DNA from: an uncultured Sphingomonas sp.
GTDB taxonomy: Bacteria > Pseudomonadota > Alphaproteobacteria > Sphingomonadales > Sphingomonadaceae
Assembly: GCF_902806285.1 (NCBI RefSeq)
Contig: NZ_CADCWA010000004.1
Coordinates: 1-34,848 of the forward strand
DNA: 34,848 nt
Direction of reading: 5' to 3'
How positions within the stretch are numbered: position 1 is the first letter of the stretch; each line of letters starts with the position of its first letter. This document shows, piece by piece, positions 8,619 through 17,071 of the stretch. Both the position numbers and the translations under genes were made by a program. The notes below the pieces were generated by a model that saw nothing but the letters and a program-made list of their open reading frames with translations, was not told the DNA's origin and searched no databases.

Positions 8619-8900
8619 CTACGCGACCTGCACACCCTTCCAGAACGCCACGCGATCCTTGATCTGCTCGGCCGCCGCCAGCGGTTCGGGATAGTACCAT
8701 GCGGCGTCCGGGTTCTCGGCACCGTTCACGACCAGCGTGAAATAGTGTGCCGTGCCTTTCCAGGGGCAGCGCGTAGTGGTGTCGCTCCGGTTCAGCATTG
8801 CCTGGTTCACGGACGCTCTTGGGAAGTAGTGGTTGCCCTCTACGACCACCGTGTCCTCGGACTCGGCGACCGTTTCGCCATTCCATACAGCTCGCACCAT
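8619..8900 (-). CDS. DUF427 family protein
   Basis: A 93-residue single-domain protein with the DUF427 pattern: VRAVWNGETVAES at the start, VVVEGNHYFP, the CPWKGTAHYF core near residue 45 and AAWYYPEP near residue 70. No signal peptide or membrane helix. A perfect AGGAGG lies before ATG 8900. The function of the family is not established. It converges on the AraC-type regulator and is divergent from the nitrilase. Confidence 0.9.
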   Translation of the reverse strand: MVRAVWNGETVAESEDTVVVEGNHYFPRASVNQAMLNRSDTTTRCPWKGTAHYFTLVVNGAENPDAAWYYPEPLAAAEQIKDRVAFWKGVQVA

Positions 8901-9064
8901 GTTGCACCTCCTGCTTGCGTGTCCTGTTCCGTCCAGACCTGGCCGGGCGCAGCCGCAACCAAGGCAAGCGCTTCTCCTGCAAAACGTGTAGGGAGCTCCT
9001 CCCGCCAGGGGAGCCGCCTGCAGGCATGCGTTGCAGCGGTCCAGAGCTTGAGGAGTCGCCAGCG

Positions 9065-10021
9065 TTGAGAAGCAGGATCGTACGTGCGGCGGTGGTGCAG
9101 GCCGAGGTCGGCGGCACCTTGCAGGAAGGGCTGGAGCTGACCCGGGCCAAGGCGGCCGAGGCAGCCGCTGCCGGCGCCGAACTCATCGTTTTCCCGGAAA
9201 CCTGGATCCCCGGCTATCCCGCCTGGCTCGACGTGTGCCGCGATGCGGGCTTGTGGGATCATGCTCCGGTGAAGGCGATCTTCGGCCGGATTGCGGAAAA
9301 CAGCGTTGCCGTTCCCGGTCCGGCGTTCGACCATCTCGCCGATACCGCGCGTCAATGCGGTGCGACGCTGGTCGTCGGGGTCAGCGAACGGGTCGATCGC
9401 GGCGCCGGCCGGGGCACGCTCTACAACTCGCTGCTGACGATCGCTCCCGACGGCAAGCTCCTCAACCACCACCGCAAGCTGATGCCGACCTATACCGAGC
9501 GGCTGATCTGGGGCGCCGGCGACACGGCCGGGCTGCGCGCGGTCGATACGCCGGCCGGCCGGGTCAGTTCGCTCGTCTGCTGGGAGCATTGGATGCCGCT
9601 CGCCCGCCAGGCGCTGCATGAATCGGGGGAGGACGTGCACGTCGCGGTTTGGCCGACTGTCCACGAGTTGCACCAGGTGGCGAGCCGGCAATATGCGTTT
9701 GAAGGCCGCTGCTTCGTCCTCGCCTCGGGCGCGCTGATGCGTGCCTCGTCGCTCCCCCCGGAGCTTGAGCCGCACCCGGACCGCGTGACCAGGGGCGACC
9801 AGTGGGTGCTGCGCGGCGGTAGCGCGATCGTCGGCCCGGACGGCAAGTACGTCGTTGAGCCCGTCTACGACGCCCCCGACATCCTCTTCGCCGAGCTCGA
9901 CCTGCGCCGCGCCAGCGAGGAGAGCATGACCCTGGACGTCACCGGCCATTACCACCGCTCCGAGTTGTTCGAGTTCCGAACCGTTGGCAGCGGCGGGAGG
10001 GATGCCGGCGAGGGCCGGTGA
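9065..10021 (+). CDS. Nitrilase / carbon-nitrogen hydrolase
   Basis: 318 residues with the complete Glu-Lys-Cys triad: Glu45 in VFPETWIPGYP, Lys138 in HHRKLMPTYTERL and Cys172 in SLVCWEHWMPLAR. The CWEH(W)MPLAR block is typical of true nitrilases, which convert organic nitriles to acids and ammonia, rather than of simple amidases. TTG 9065 is chosen because GGAG lies nine bases before it; ATG 9026 would add 13 residues. It converges with the OsmC fusion gene. The substrate is not predictable. Confidence 0.92.
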   Translation: MRSRIVRAAVVQAEVGGTLQEGLELTRAKAAEAAAAGAELIVFPETWIPGYPAWLDVCRDAGLWDHAPVKAIFGRIAENSVAVPGPAFDHLADTARQCGATLVVGVSERVDRGAGRGTLYNSLLTIAPDGKLLNHHRKLMPTYTERLIWGAGDTAGLRAVDTPAGRVSSLVCWEHWMPLARQALHESGEDVHVAVWPTVHELHQVASRQYAFEGRCFVLASGALMRASSLPPELEPHPDRVTRGDQWVLRGGSAIVGPDGKYVVEPVYDAPDILFAELDLRRASEESMTLDVTGHYHRSELFEFRTVGSGGRDAGEGR

Positions 10022-10035
10022 GGCGCAGCCGGAGC

Positions 10036-11304
10036 CTAGCCTGCGTCGGCCTCGACACATGCTTCCTCCATTTGCAGGACGTGATCCTCCGGGCGGTCAG
10101 GCGCGCCGTTGTCGGGCACGCCCGCCCCCAGCCGTTCGGTGAGAACCGTCGCGCCTTCGATGAGCGTGTGATGGACCGGGCACCGTTCCGCGATCTCCAG
10201 CAAACGGGCTTGCTGGTCTTCGCTCAGCGATCCTTCAAAGGCGAGCTTGCGGACGAAGAGGTCCGGTGCCGAAGCCGTCTTGCCGGTGTGCCCGACTTCA
10301 ACGACGACGCGCTCCAGTGGCCAACCCTTGCGCGACGCATACAGGCGACAGGTCATCGCGGTGCACGCCCCCAGCCCCGCGGCTAGGAGGTCGTAGGGCG
10401 TGGGGCCTGAACCCAGCCCGCCCACGCTCGCCGGCTCGTCGGCCAGAAAGCTTCCCGATTGGGTGACGACTCGGACCTGGAACTTGCCGGCGCGGGTTTC
10501 CTCGACGCGAAGGCCGCTCGCAGGGGCAATCGGAACCGAGGGCTTGAGGTCGAGATAGCGGCTGGACCAAGCGGCAATGATCGCAGCGGCATAATCGGCA
10601 TCCGCCTCTCGCCGGAGGAGGTGATCGGCGTGGTCCAGCGATACGAAGCTCTTGGGATGCCGGGCCGTCCCGAAGATTTCCGAAGCATTGTTGATCGAGA
10701 CGATCTCGTCGACCGGCGAGTGCAGGACCAGCAGGGCTCGGCCAAGCTCGGCGATGCGGACCTGTTGTTGCTGCGCGCGGATATCTTTGACGAACCCGGC
10801 ACCCAGATGGAATGCGCGGCCGCCGATCGACACGGGAACAGGGTTTCCCTCGGTTGCGTCATCCACGGCGCCGCGCACGTGGGTGAGCACATGCCCGGCG
10901 TCGAACGGGGCGCCGATCACTGCCACTGCCTTGACCTCGTGGAGGGCACTCGCCGCCGCCAGCACGGCGGCACCGCCGAAGCTGTGCCCGACCAGCAATT
11001 GCGGCGTCATGCCCGCCGCCGCCATCGCATTTGCAGCCGACACGAGGTCGCGAACATCGCCCGACAGGCCGCGCCCGAACGCGCCCTCGCTTTCCCCAAG
11101 GCCGGTGAAGTCGAAGCGCAGGACGCCGATCCCGCTTTCCGCCAGCGCTCGGCTGAGCTTGACCGCGGCCAGCGACGTTTTGTCGCACGTGAAGCAATGG
11201 GCGAAGAGTGCGTAGGCGCTTGGGCAACCCAGCCCGGTCTCGAGCGTACCCGAAAGCCGCTCCCCGGCGTCATTGTCGAAGTCGAATGCGCGGCCGGCTA
11301 CCAA
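10036..11304 (-). CDS. Fusion of alpha/beta hydrolase and OsmC-type peroxidase domains
   Basis: 422 residues in two domains. Residues 1-255 are an alpha/beta hydrolase with nucleophile elbow GHSFGG (Ser108), probable acid Asp199 and His near 225-228. Residues 270-400 are an OsmC/Ohr-like domain with Cys314 (LGACTAMTC) and Cys375 (ERCPVHHT), the expected peroxidatic and resolving cysteines. OsmC/Ohr proteins reduce organic hydroperoxides; the hydrolase half may release the acyl or peroxy substrate, which is inference. The start is TTG with GGGAG upstream. A fusion of these two domains is a known but minority arrangement. Confidence 0.92.
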   Translation of the reverse strand: MVAGRAFDFDNDAGERLSGTLETGLGCPSAYALFAHCFTCDKTSLAAVKLSRALAESGIGVLRFDFTGLGESEGAFGRGLSGDVRDLVSAANAMAAAGMTPQLLVGHSFGGAAVLAAASALHEVKAVAVIGAPFDAGHVLTHVRGAVDDATEGNPVPVSIGGRAFHLGAGFVKDIRAQQQQVRIAELGRALLVLHSPVDEIVSINNASEIFGTARHPKSFVSLDHADHLLRREADADYAAAIIAAWSSRYLDLKPSVPIAPASGLRVEETRAGKFQVRVVTQSGSFLADEPASVGGLGSGPTPYDLLAAGLGACTAMTCRLYASRKGWPLERVVVEVGHTGKTASAPDLFVRKLAFEGSLSEDQQARLLEIAERCPVHHTLIEGATVLTERLGAGVPDNGAPDRPEDHVLQMEEACVEADAG

Positions 11305-11689
11305 TTTGCGCTCTCCCGCTAGGCGTGGACGATCAGCACCCCTTGCGCGGGCTGAGGCAACTGAAACAAGCCATTCAGGCGGTTGTGCCCGGACATCACA
11401 GCGGGATTCTTCACCTGGGTCAGTATCGTATGCCTATTCCGTCAGATCTTGAACGATCTTGCGGAAAGCAGCGGTAATCGACTGCTGCGCTTTGGCCCAG
11501 TTGCGCTCAGTCCTTAAGCGGCATTTTGCGGCCTTTCCTGCTCGATAATCATCAGCCGGCCGGATTGCGGGAGCCAGCCACCGGGTCGCCTGTTACTTCC
11601 ACGTCGAATGAAGTGGATGGAAGCCCGTACACCCGCGACGACTTGCATGCGGCGGACAGTTCCTGCGTGCCACTGAGAAGGTCGAACCC
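11305..11689. other. Intergenic region before the DUF417 gene
   Basis: About 385 bases with no supported gene between divergent transcription units. GATCTT is repeated at 11445 and 11455, one helical turn apart, with AGATC/GATCT arms across them, which could be a small operator. I found no copy of the GTAAC/CGAA promoter here. Confidence 0.4.
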
Positions 11690-12220
11690 ATGAGCACCAA
11701 CGCTATGCCGCTTGTCGAGGGAGCCTCCACCCGCCAGCTCGACTCTACCGCCCTCGGCACGACGGTGTCGCGCGTGGGAAGCTGGCTGGTCACCGCCGCG
11801 CTGGCGATCATCTTCCTGTGGTTCGGAAGCATGAAGTTCGTGCCTTTCCAGGCGGAAGGCCTGGCCGGGATCATCTCCAACAATCCCCTGATCTCGTGGC
11901 TCTATACCCTGTTCGGAGTCCAGGGCGGCGCGAGGTTCCTGGGGGTTTTCGAACTTGCCACCGGAGCCTTGCTCGCTGCCCGGGTGATTGATCCTCGGGC
12001 TTCGGCGCTTGGTGCCGCTATGGGCGCCTGGGCCTTCCTTCTCACCATCAGCTGCATGTTCACCACCCCCGGCGTGATCGCGGCGGGTCACGAGGGGACG
12101 TTGAATCTGTCGACCGCTCCGGGCGCCTTCCTCCTGAAGGACGTCGGCCTGTTTGCGGCGTGCATCTGGCTGCTGGGCCAATCGCTGAATGAAGCTAGCA
12201 CCCGTCGGCGGTTGCGCTGA
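11690..12220 (+). CDS. DUF417 / YkgB family inner-membrane protein (RclC-like)
   Basis: 176 residues with four predicted membrane helices, the first at about 29-50 (VGSWLV...FLWFG). The DUF417 pattern is clear: KFVPFQAEGLAGIISNNP, SWLYTLFGVQG, FLGVFELATG, LLTISCMFTTPGV and FLLKDVGLF. The E. coli relative RclC belongs to the reactive chlorine resistance operon. This does not prove the same role here, but it fits neighbours such as OsmC and the methionine sulfoxide reductases. It may share a transcript with the following hydrolase, 113 bases away. Confidence 0.88.
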   Translation: MSTNAMPLVEGASTRQLDSTALGTTVSRVGSWLVTAALAIIFLWFGSMKFVPFQAEGLAGIISNNPLISWLYTLFGVQGGARFLGVFELATGALLAARVIDPRASALGAAMGAWAFLLTISCMFTTPGVIAAGHEGTLNLSTAPGAFLLKDVGLFAACIWLLGQSLNEASTRRRLR

Positions 12221-12333
12221 CGGATCGCTGGACCGCGCGTCGCATCCCCCTCCCGCGGCGCGCGGTCCGAACTTGCTCTTGGCAACATAAACTGCGGCAC
12301 GCCCGACCGCCGTACCTGAAAGGAAAGCCAGCA

Positions 12334-13221
12334 ATGCTGCCCCAAACCAACGGAGCCGATGCCGACCTTGCGACCAAGTACCGCTATGCAGCGGTGCACG
12401 GCCGCCAGGTCTTCTATCGCGAGGCGGGCGATCCTTCCGCGCCGACCATCATCCTGCTGGCGGGGCTGCCAAGCGGCAGCCAGATGTACCGCGACCTGAT
12501 TTCGGCGTTGTCGGACCGCTTCCACGTGATCGCCCCCGACTACATCGGCTTCGGCCATTCGGAGGCGCCTTCGAACCAGGAGTTTGACTACACGTTCGAC
12601 AACCTTACGGCCCATGTGACCGGCCTGATCGACGAACTCGGGCTCACCTCCTACCTGCTCTACATGCAGGATTATGGCGGTCCGGTGGGCTGCCGCATCT
12701 TCGTGCAGCGTCCGGACGCGGTTGCGGGCTTGGTCGTTCAGAACGCCAATGCCTACGTTGAAGGTGTCGGTGCCCCGCTGAAGGACGCGCTGACCCCCTT
12801 GTGGGAGAACCGAACGGCCGAGACAGAAGCACCGGGCCGCGAGTTCCTGGGCGCGGAGAGCACCATGCAGCAATGGCTGGTAGGCGCCCGCGACGAAGAG
12901 AACATCAACCCTGACAATTGGGTGCTCGACCAGGCGCTGCTGGATCGGCCCGGCACCCAGGATTACCAGGTCGACCTGCTCGCGGACTACAAGTCCAACG
13001 TCGCGCGGTACGACGATCTGCATGTCGCGTTCCGCGAGCATCAGCCCAAGACGTTGATCCTGTGGGGCAAGAACGACCCGATCTTTATCCCGCCGGGCGC
13101 CGAAGCCTACCAGCGCGACCTTCCTGATGCCAAGCTTGTCTGGCTCGACGCAGGCCATTTCGTGCTTGACGAGAACACTCCCCAGGTCGCGCGCGAAATC
13201 AAGGCGTACTTCGCGGACTGA
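12334..13221 (+). CDS. Alpha/beta hydrolase, epoxide hydrolase / haloalkane dehalogenase-like
   Basis: 295 residues. The nucleophile is an aspartate, Asp113 in YMQDYGGPVG, as in epoxide hydrolases and haloalkane dehalogenases, with Asp248 in WGKNDP and His275 in DAGHFVLDE completing the triad. The N-terminal GLPSGSQMY region supplies the oxyanion hole. Such enzymes open epoxides or remove halogens; the choice cannot be made from sequence alone. ATG 12334 follows AAGGAAAG. No signal peptide is seen. Confidence 0.9.
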   Translation: MLPQTNGADADLATKYRYAAVHGRQVFYREAGDPSAPTIILLAGLPSGSQMYRDLISALSDRFHVIAPDYIGFGHSEAPSNQEFDYTFDNLTAHVTGLIDELGLTSYLLYMQDYGGPVGCRIFVQRPDAVAGLVVQNANAYVEGVGAPLKDALTPLWENRTAETEAPGREFLGAESTMQQWLVGARDEENINPDNWVLDQALLDRPGTQDYQVDLLADYKSNVARYDDLHVAFREHQPKTLILWGKNDPIFIPPGAEAYQRDLPDAKLVWLDAGHFVLDENTPQVAREIKAYFAD

Positions 13222-13599
13222 TGCTTTTCGCTACCGAAAGGAAGGGGAGTGGCGGCGAGCCTAGGCGGAGCGCCGGCGCGACTCTCTTCGGCGGTCCCTG
13301 CCAGGGCAACGAGCCCTTCAACGGCAGGCGGCCACCCTGATCCGTGTTCCTCTTGGCCTCGCCAGGTTTCTGCAAAGATACGGCGCAAGATCTGACCGAA
13401 AAAGGCAAGAAAGGCAGATCAGGGACAAGCTCCAGGCGGTCTTTGACAAGTTCCTGGAAAATTACATGAATCAAGCCCTAGCGATTCGTGGTAAGTCGCT
13501 AGCTGGCCTTTGAAGCGTACTGTGAGTCGCGGCATGGGATCTCCGAAGACACATTCTCACTACTCTTCCGCCTGGAGCGGTTTTCAGAAGGTCTCGCGG
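13222..13599. other. Intergenic region before the histidine kinase
   Basis: About 378 bases. GATCTG at 13389-13394 and CAGATC at 13415-13420 could form a weak stem. A plus-strand frame is open from about 13264 to the TGA at 13510-13512 but has no usable start codon. In-frame TTG 13510 and ATG 13534 are possible earlier starts for the kinase. Nothing else is recognised. Confidence 0.4.
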
Positions 13600-14655
13600 A
13601 TGTTTGATCGCCAAATCGCTGATCCGGGGGCGATGAACAGTTTGCTCCTGGCAATCATCGCTGCCTCCGATGTGCCGCTCGTGCTGCTCGATGGAAACAG
13701 CAACATTCTTGCAGCGAGCACGTCGTTCAACGCCAGCTTCTCGTCCAACATGGCCAACCCGGCCGGTCAGTCGCTGTTTGCGTTGGGCGCCGGTGATTGG
13801 AACGTACCGGAAATGCGCTCGCTGATCGAGGCGACGATCTCTGGCTGCTCCAAGATCGGCTCCTACGAGATCGATCTCTTCCGCCAGGGGCAGGGGACCC
13901 GCCGCCTCGTTCTCGGTGCCGAGAAGTTGAGCTACGCGGATCCTAGCAAGACCCGAATGTTGTTGACGATCGCCGACGTGACGGAGGCTCGACTGGCAGA
14001 ACGGCTCAAGGAGACGATACTGGAGGAGAAGACGATCCTTCTCCTAGAACTGCAGCATCGCGTTGCCAACAGCTTGCAGGTCATCGCCAGCGTCCTGATG
14101 CAAAGCGCCCGCCGGGTGCAGTCCGAAGAGATCAAAACTCACCTCTTCGAAGCGCACAACCGGGTGATGTCAGTAGCGACAGTGCAACGGCATCTCACGG
14201 CCACCACGATCAGCAATGTCGACATGCGCGCGTACCTGACCGAGCTTTGCCAAAGCATCGGCGCATCGATGATCAGCCATGATCACGATCTCGTGCTCAC
14301 GATGAACATCGACGAGAGCGTAACTACTGCGGACTTTTCGATCAGCATCGGTTTGGTGGTCACCGAACTGGTCATCAATGCGCTCAAGCACGCCTTCCCT
14401 GGGCAACGCAGCGGCACGATCAACATCACGTACAATGGCGCCGACGCTGCCTGGATGCTTTCTGTTGCCGACGACGGCGTGGGTCGGCCCACCGATCCAA
14501 GACTGCACTATACCGGGCTCGGGACGAGCATCGTCCGGGCCATTGCGGATCGGCTTTCGGCGCGGATCGAACATGACGACGGCCATCCTGGCACCAAGGT
14601 CTCGATGCTGAGGTCGGCCAGCGGACCGGTCCAGCCGACGCTTGGGAGAGCGTAG
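13600..14655 (+). CDS. PAS-containing sensor histidine kinase, HisKA_2 family
   Basis: 351 residues from ATG 13600. An N-terminal PAS-like domain spans about 13-128, followed by a short helix and the HisKA_2 phosphoacceptor with His153 in ELQHRVANSLQ, then an HATPase with ELVINALKHAF, VADDGVG and TGLGTSIV. No membrane helix is seen, so it is a soluble sensor. This kinase type is frequent in alphaproteobacterial stress and light signalling. No response regulator is adjacent; an AraC-type regulator starts 14 bases after its stop. The start is uncertain: AAGG precedes 13600, but 13510 (TTG) and 13534 (ATG) are in frame. Confidence 0.9.
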   Translation: MFDRQIADPGAMNSLLLAIIAASDVPLVLLDGNSNILAASTSFNASFSSNMANPAGQSLFALGAGDWNVPEMRSLIEATISGCSKIGSYEIDLFRQGQGTRRLVLGAEKLSYADPSKTRMLLTIADVTEARLAERLKETILEEKTILLLELQHRVANSLQVIASVLMQSARRVQSEEIKTHLFEAHNRVMSVATVQRHLTATTISNVDMRAYLTELCQSIGASMISHDHDLVLTMNIDESVTTADFSISIGLVVTELVINALKHAFPGQRSGTINITYNGADAAWMLSVADDGVGRPTDPRLHYTGLGTSIVRAIADRLSARIEHDDGHPGTKVSMLRSASGPVQPTLGRA

Positions 14656-14668
14656 CGGAGATGGCGCC

Positions 14669-15562
14669 GTGACTGCCCTCAGCGCAGCGCCATACCCTGT
14701 GTCACCACTGTCGTGGGACGGTATCTCCGGTCCTCCGATCATGAGCAACGAGGGTGGAGACTGGACCACCCCGCTGATCCGCTGGTGGTCCAACGTAGAC
14801 CCGCACATCCTGCAGCCGGCCCTGGATCACCATTACCTGACCATGCACTTGGGCGGCCCGAAGCGGGTCGAGCGGCGAGGCGAGGGGAGCCTCCAGGCCG
14901 TCGATATCGAGTCCGGCGCCTTGTCGATCATTCCGTCAGGCGCCGCGTTCGAGTGGCACACGCTTGGACCGATCGAGTTCGCGCACATCTACTTGCCGCC
15001 CGGCGGGCTGAAGCGGGTCGGCCTTGAAGAACTCGATCGGGACGGCCGCTCGGTCTCGCTTGAGGATCGGCTCGGCATGCGCGATCCGCTGCTCCAGACC
15101 CTCTTCCTGGAGATCCTCGGTGAGCTGATGGGACAGGGCAAGGGATCGCGTCTCTATACCGAGACCTTGCTGCACTCGCTGCAACTCCGGCTGATCAAGT
15201 CGTACGCCAACGCGGCCCCGGCGCGGGTGCGGGAGCGGCATTCCATTGCGCCGCTGCGGTTGCGCCGTGTGCTGGATTACATGGAGGCGAACCTTGAGGA
15301 AGACATCACGTTGGCGGATCTGGCGTCGGCTGCCGGAGCTAGCCCGTTTCACTTCAGCCGTTCCTTCACGACCGCGATGGGCATGCCCCCCTATCGGTAC
15401 CTGCTGACCCGGCGGATCGAGCGCGCCAAGACGTTGCTCGCCGCGGGCGAGGGATCGATGGGAGACGTCGCCCGGCAGTGCGGATTCAATAGCGGCGCGC
15501 AGTTCTCGCGGATGTTCAAGCGGGTCACCGGAAGCTCGCCGCTGAGATATCGGCAGCGATAG
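14669..15562 (+). CDS. AraC-family transcriptional regulator (second of a paralogous pair)
   Basis: About 297 residues, matching the length and plan of the regulator at 7697-8584: a sensory N-terminal half (DHHYLTMHLGGP near residue 50, SLEDRLGMRDPLLQ near residue 140) and a C-terminal double helix-turn-helix (LRRVLDYMEANLEEDITLAD, FHFSRSF, FSRMFKRVTGSSPLRYR). GTG 14669 has GGAG eight bases before it; TTG 14642 inside the kinase end is an alternative. The 13-base gap to the kinase implies one transcript, so the kinase may act on its expression or activity; that is inference. Confidence 0.9.
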   Translation: MTALSAAPYPVSPLSWDGISGPPIMSNEGGDWTTPLIRWWSNVDPHILQPALDHHYLTMHLGGPKRVERRGEGSLQAVDIESGALSIIPSGAAFEWHTLGPIEFAHIYLPPGGLKRVGLEELDRDGRSVSLEDRLGMRDPLLQTLFLEILGELMGQGKGSRLYTETLLHSLQLRLIKSYANAAPARVRERHSIAPLRLRRVLDYMEANLEEDITLADLASAAGASPFHFSRSFTTAMGMPPYRYLLTRRIERAKTLLAAGEGSMGDVARQCGFNSGAQFSRMFKRVTGSSPLRYRQR

Positions 15563-15626
15563 CCTTTCTGGCCCGGCCAGTTCGTCGAAGCCTGCCGCTT
15601 CTGCTGCGGGTCCAGCGACCGCGCTT

Positions 15627-15652
15627 GTAACCGTGGATGGTTCGTCGACGAA
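15627..15652 (+). promoter_or_regulatory. SigF-like ECF promoter for the DUF1223 gene
   Basis: GTAACC at 15627-15632, 16 bases, CGAA at 15649-15652. A transcript would begin near 15660, about 30 bases before ATG 15691. This supports the 15691 start over the in-frame 15637, which would lie inside the promoter. Confidence 0.85.
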
Positions 15653-15690
15653 ATTGGTTGAGAGCCGTCACCGGACGGCGAGGAGCCATC

Positions 15691-16452
15691 ATGCCCAACC
15701 TGTCGATCATCACATCTTCAACGATCGCGCTCGCGGGCGCGGCATTGCTGGCGGGCTGCGGACAAGCCCCTGCATCCGAGGCTGCCGCAGCACCGCTGCA
15801 GCCGCAGTTGAAGGTCGCCGGCGCTTCGGCAACGCATCCCGTGGTCGTTGAACTCTTTCAAAGCCAAGGCTGTTCGTCTTGCCCGCCGGCGAACGCGAAC
15901 GTCAACGCCATCGCGGGCCGCCCGGACGTGCTCGCGCTCTCGTTCGCGGTCACCTACTGGGACCAGCTTGGCTGGAAGGACACCTTCGACTCGCCCAAGT
16001 TCACCGCGCGCCAGTGGGACTATGCCAATCATGCCGGCCGCCCCCAGGTGGCGACCCCGCAGGTCATCCTGAATGGCGGACCGACCATCATCGGCCATGA
16101 CCGCCGACAGCTCGACGCAGCGATGGCCAAGGCAGGACCGGCGCGCGGAGGGCCGGCGGTCTCGATTGCCGGAGCAACGCTGAACGTCGCAGCACAGCCG
16201 GGCGGCAAGCCGTCGACGGTGTGGCTCGTGCGATACGATCCTAAGTCACGTGAGGTGGCGATCCGGGCCGGCGAGAACAACGGCCGCACACTGCCGCACC
16301 GGAATATCGTGGTGGACCTGGTGGATCTCGGGTCGTGGCAAGGGAAGCCCTCGACCTTCCAGCTCCCTGCCGCAAGTGAACCGGGACTGCTGACGGCAGT
16401 ACTGGTGCAACAGGGCAAGGGCGGTCCGATCACTTCCGCGGCGAAGGTTTAG
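15691..16452 (+). CDS. DUF1223 thioredoxin-fold lipoprotein
   Basis: 253 residues. The N-terminus is a lipoprotein signal with lipobox ALLAGC (Cys23). The DUF1223 core follows: VVELFQSQGCSSCPPAN with the redox pair Cys61-Ser-Ser-Cys64, then SFAVTYWDQLGWKDTF and GRPQVATPQVILNG. The fold resembles thioredoxin, so the CxxC may handle disulfides or sulfenic acids in the envelope; the true activity of the family is not established. ATG 15691 has AGGAG upstream and a SigF-like promoter at a suitable distance. It stands alone. Confidence 0.9.
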   Translation: MPNLSIITSSTIALAGAALLAGCGQAPASEAAAAPLQPQLKVAGASATHPVVVELFQSQGCSSCPPANANVNAIAGRPDVLALSFAVTYWDQLGWKDTFDSPKFTARQWDYANHAGRPQVATPQVILNGGPTIIGHDRRQLDAAMAKAGPARGGPAVSIAGATLNVAAQPGGKPSTVWLVRYDPKSREVAIRAGENNGRTLPHRNIVVDLVDLGSWQGKPSTFQLPAASEPGLLTAVLVQQGKGGPITSAAKV

Positions 16453-16714
16453 AAGGGCCGGTGTTCGGCCACCGCTGGGCGGACACGGTCGGCACATTTG
16501 GCGGCAATCCTGCGGGTTTTGCGGCGATGTTGGCATTTTGCAGATCCCCGTAAACGCTTGCGGTGTCGAGAGGTTGAACTCTCGTCGAAGCGCGCGCCTT
16601 CGTATGCGGGCGAACGGCTCTGTTTGAAAGGCCGGCATCTGGCTCGCTTGCCCGAGGTCAGGCGGACGTGATTGCCCGACTTGACCATATTTGGGGCCAG
16701 CAGGAGGCTGACAA

Positions 16715-17014
16715 GTGAACGATGATCCCGACCATCTGGACGGCAACGCCGCCGCCGGTCCACTCACTACCGTCTTCGCGGTCGATATGACGCGGTCCGT
16801 TGTGGTGTGTGCCGGCTGTGGGCGCGAGGATGCGCTTGCGACGCTGCGCTTGTACGGACGCCAAAACGCAATGGTGCTCCGCTGCCCGGCATGTGAGGCC
16901 GTCAACCTGCGCTTGCTCGACACGGGCACCACCACCCACCTCGATGTCCGCGGATGCAGCCGGCTGTCCTTTGCGACCGCCCCGGACGCTCGTTCCGCGC
17001 CGGCGGAGCGGTAA
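16715..17014 (+). CDS. DUF6510 zinc-ribbon protein
   Basis: A 99-residue protein with two CxxC pairs, Cys32/Cys35 and Cys57/Cys60, which form a zinc ribbon, and the family opening LDGNAAAGPL. GTG 16715 has a perfect AGGAGG seven bases before it. As I recall, DUF6510 genes in actinobacteria often sit beside a sulfite-oxidase-like enzyme and a flavin reductase; the matching pair here lies 13 kb away at 30071-31470. Role unknown. Confidence 0.82.
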   Translation: MNDDPDHLDGNAAAGPLTTVFAVDMTRSVVVCAGCGREDALATLRLYGRQNAMVLRCPACEAVNLRLLDTGTTTHLDVRGCSRLSFATAPDARSAPAER

Positions 17015-17071
17015 TGCGAAGTGCCGCAGGATGAACAGCGGACGTAGCTCATCATCCGATGAGAATCGTTG

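Noticed and set aside
13264-13512. Open plus-strand frame whose end looks like a charged helix
   Set aside because: No usable start codon, no ribosome site and no family resemblance.
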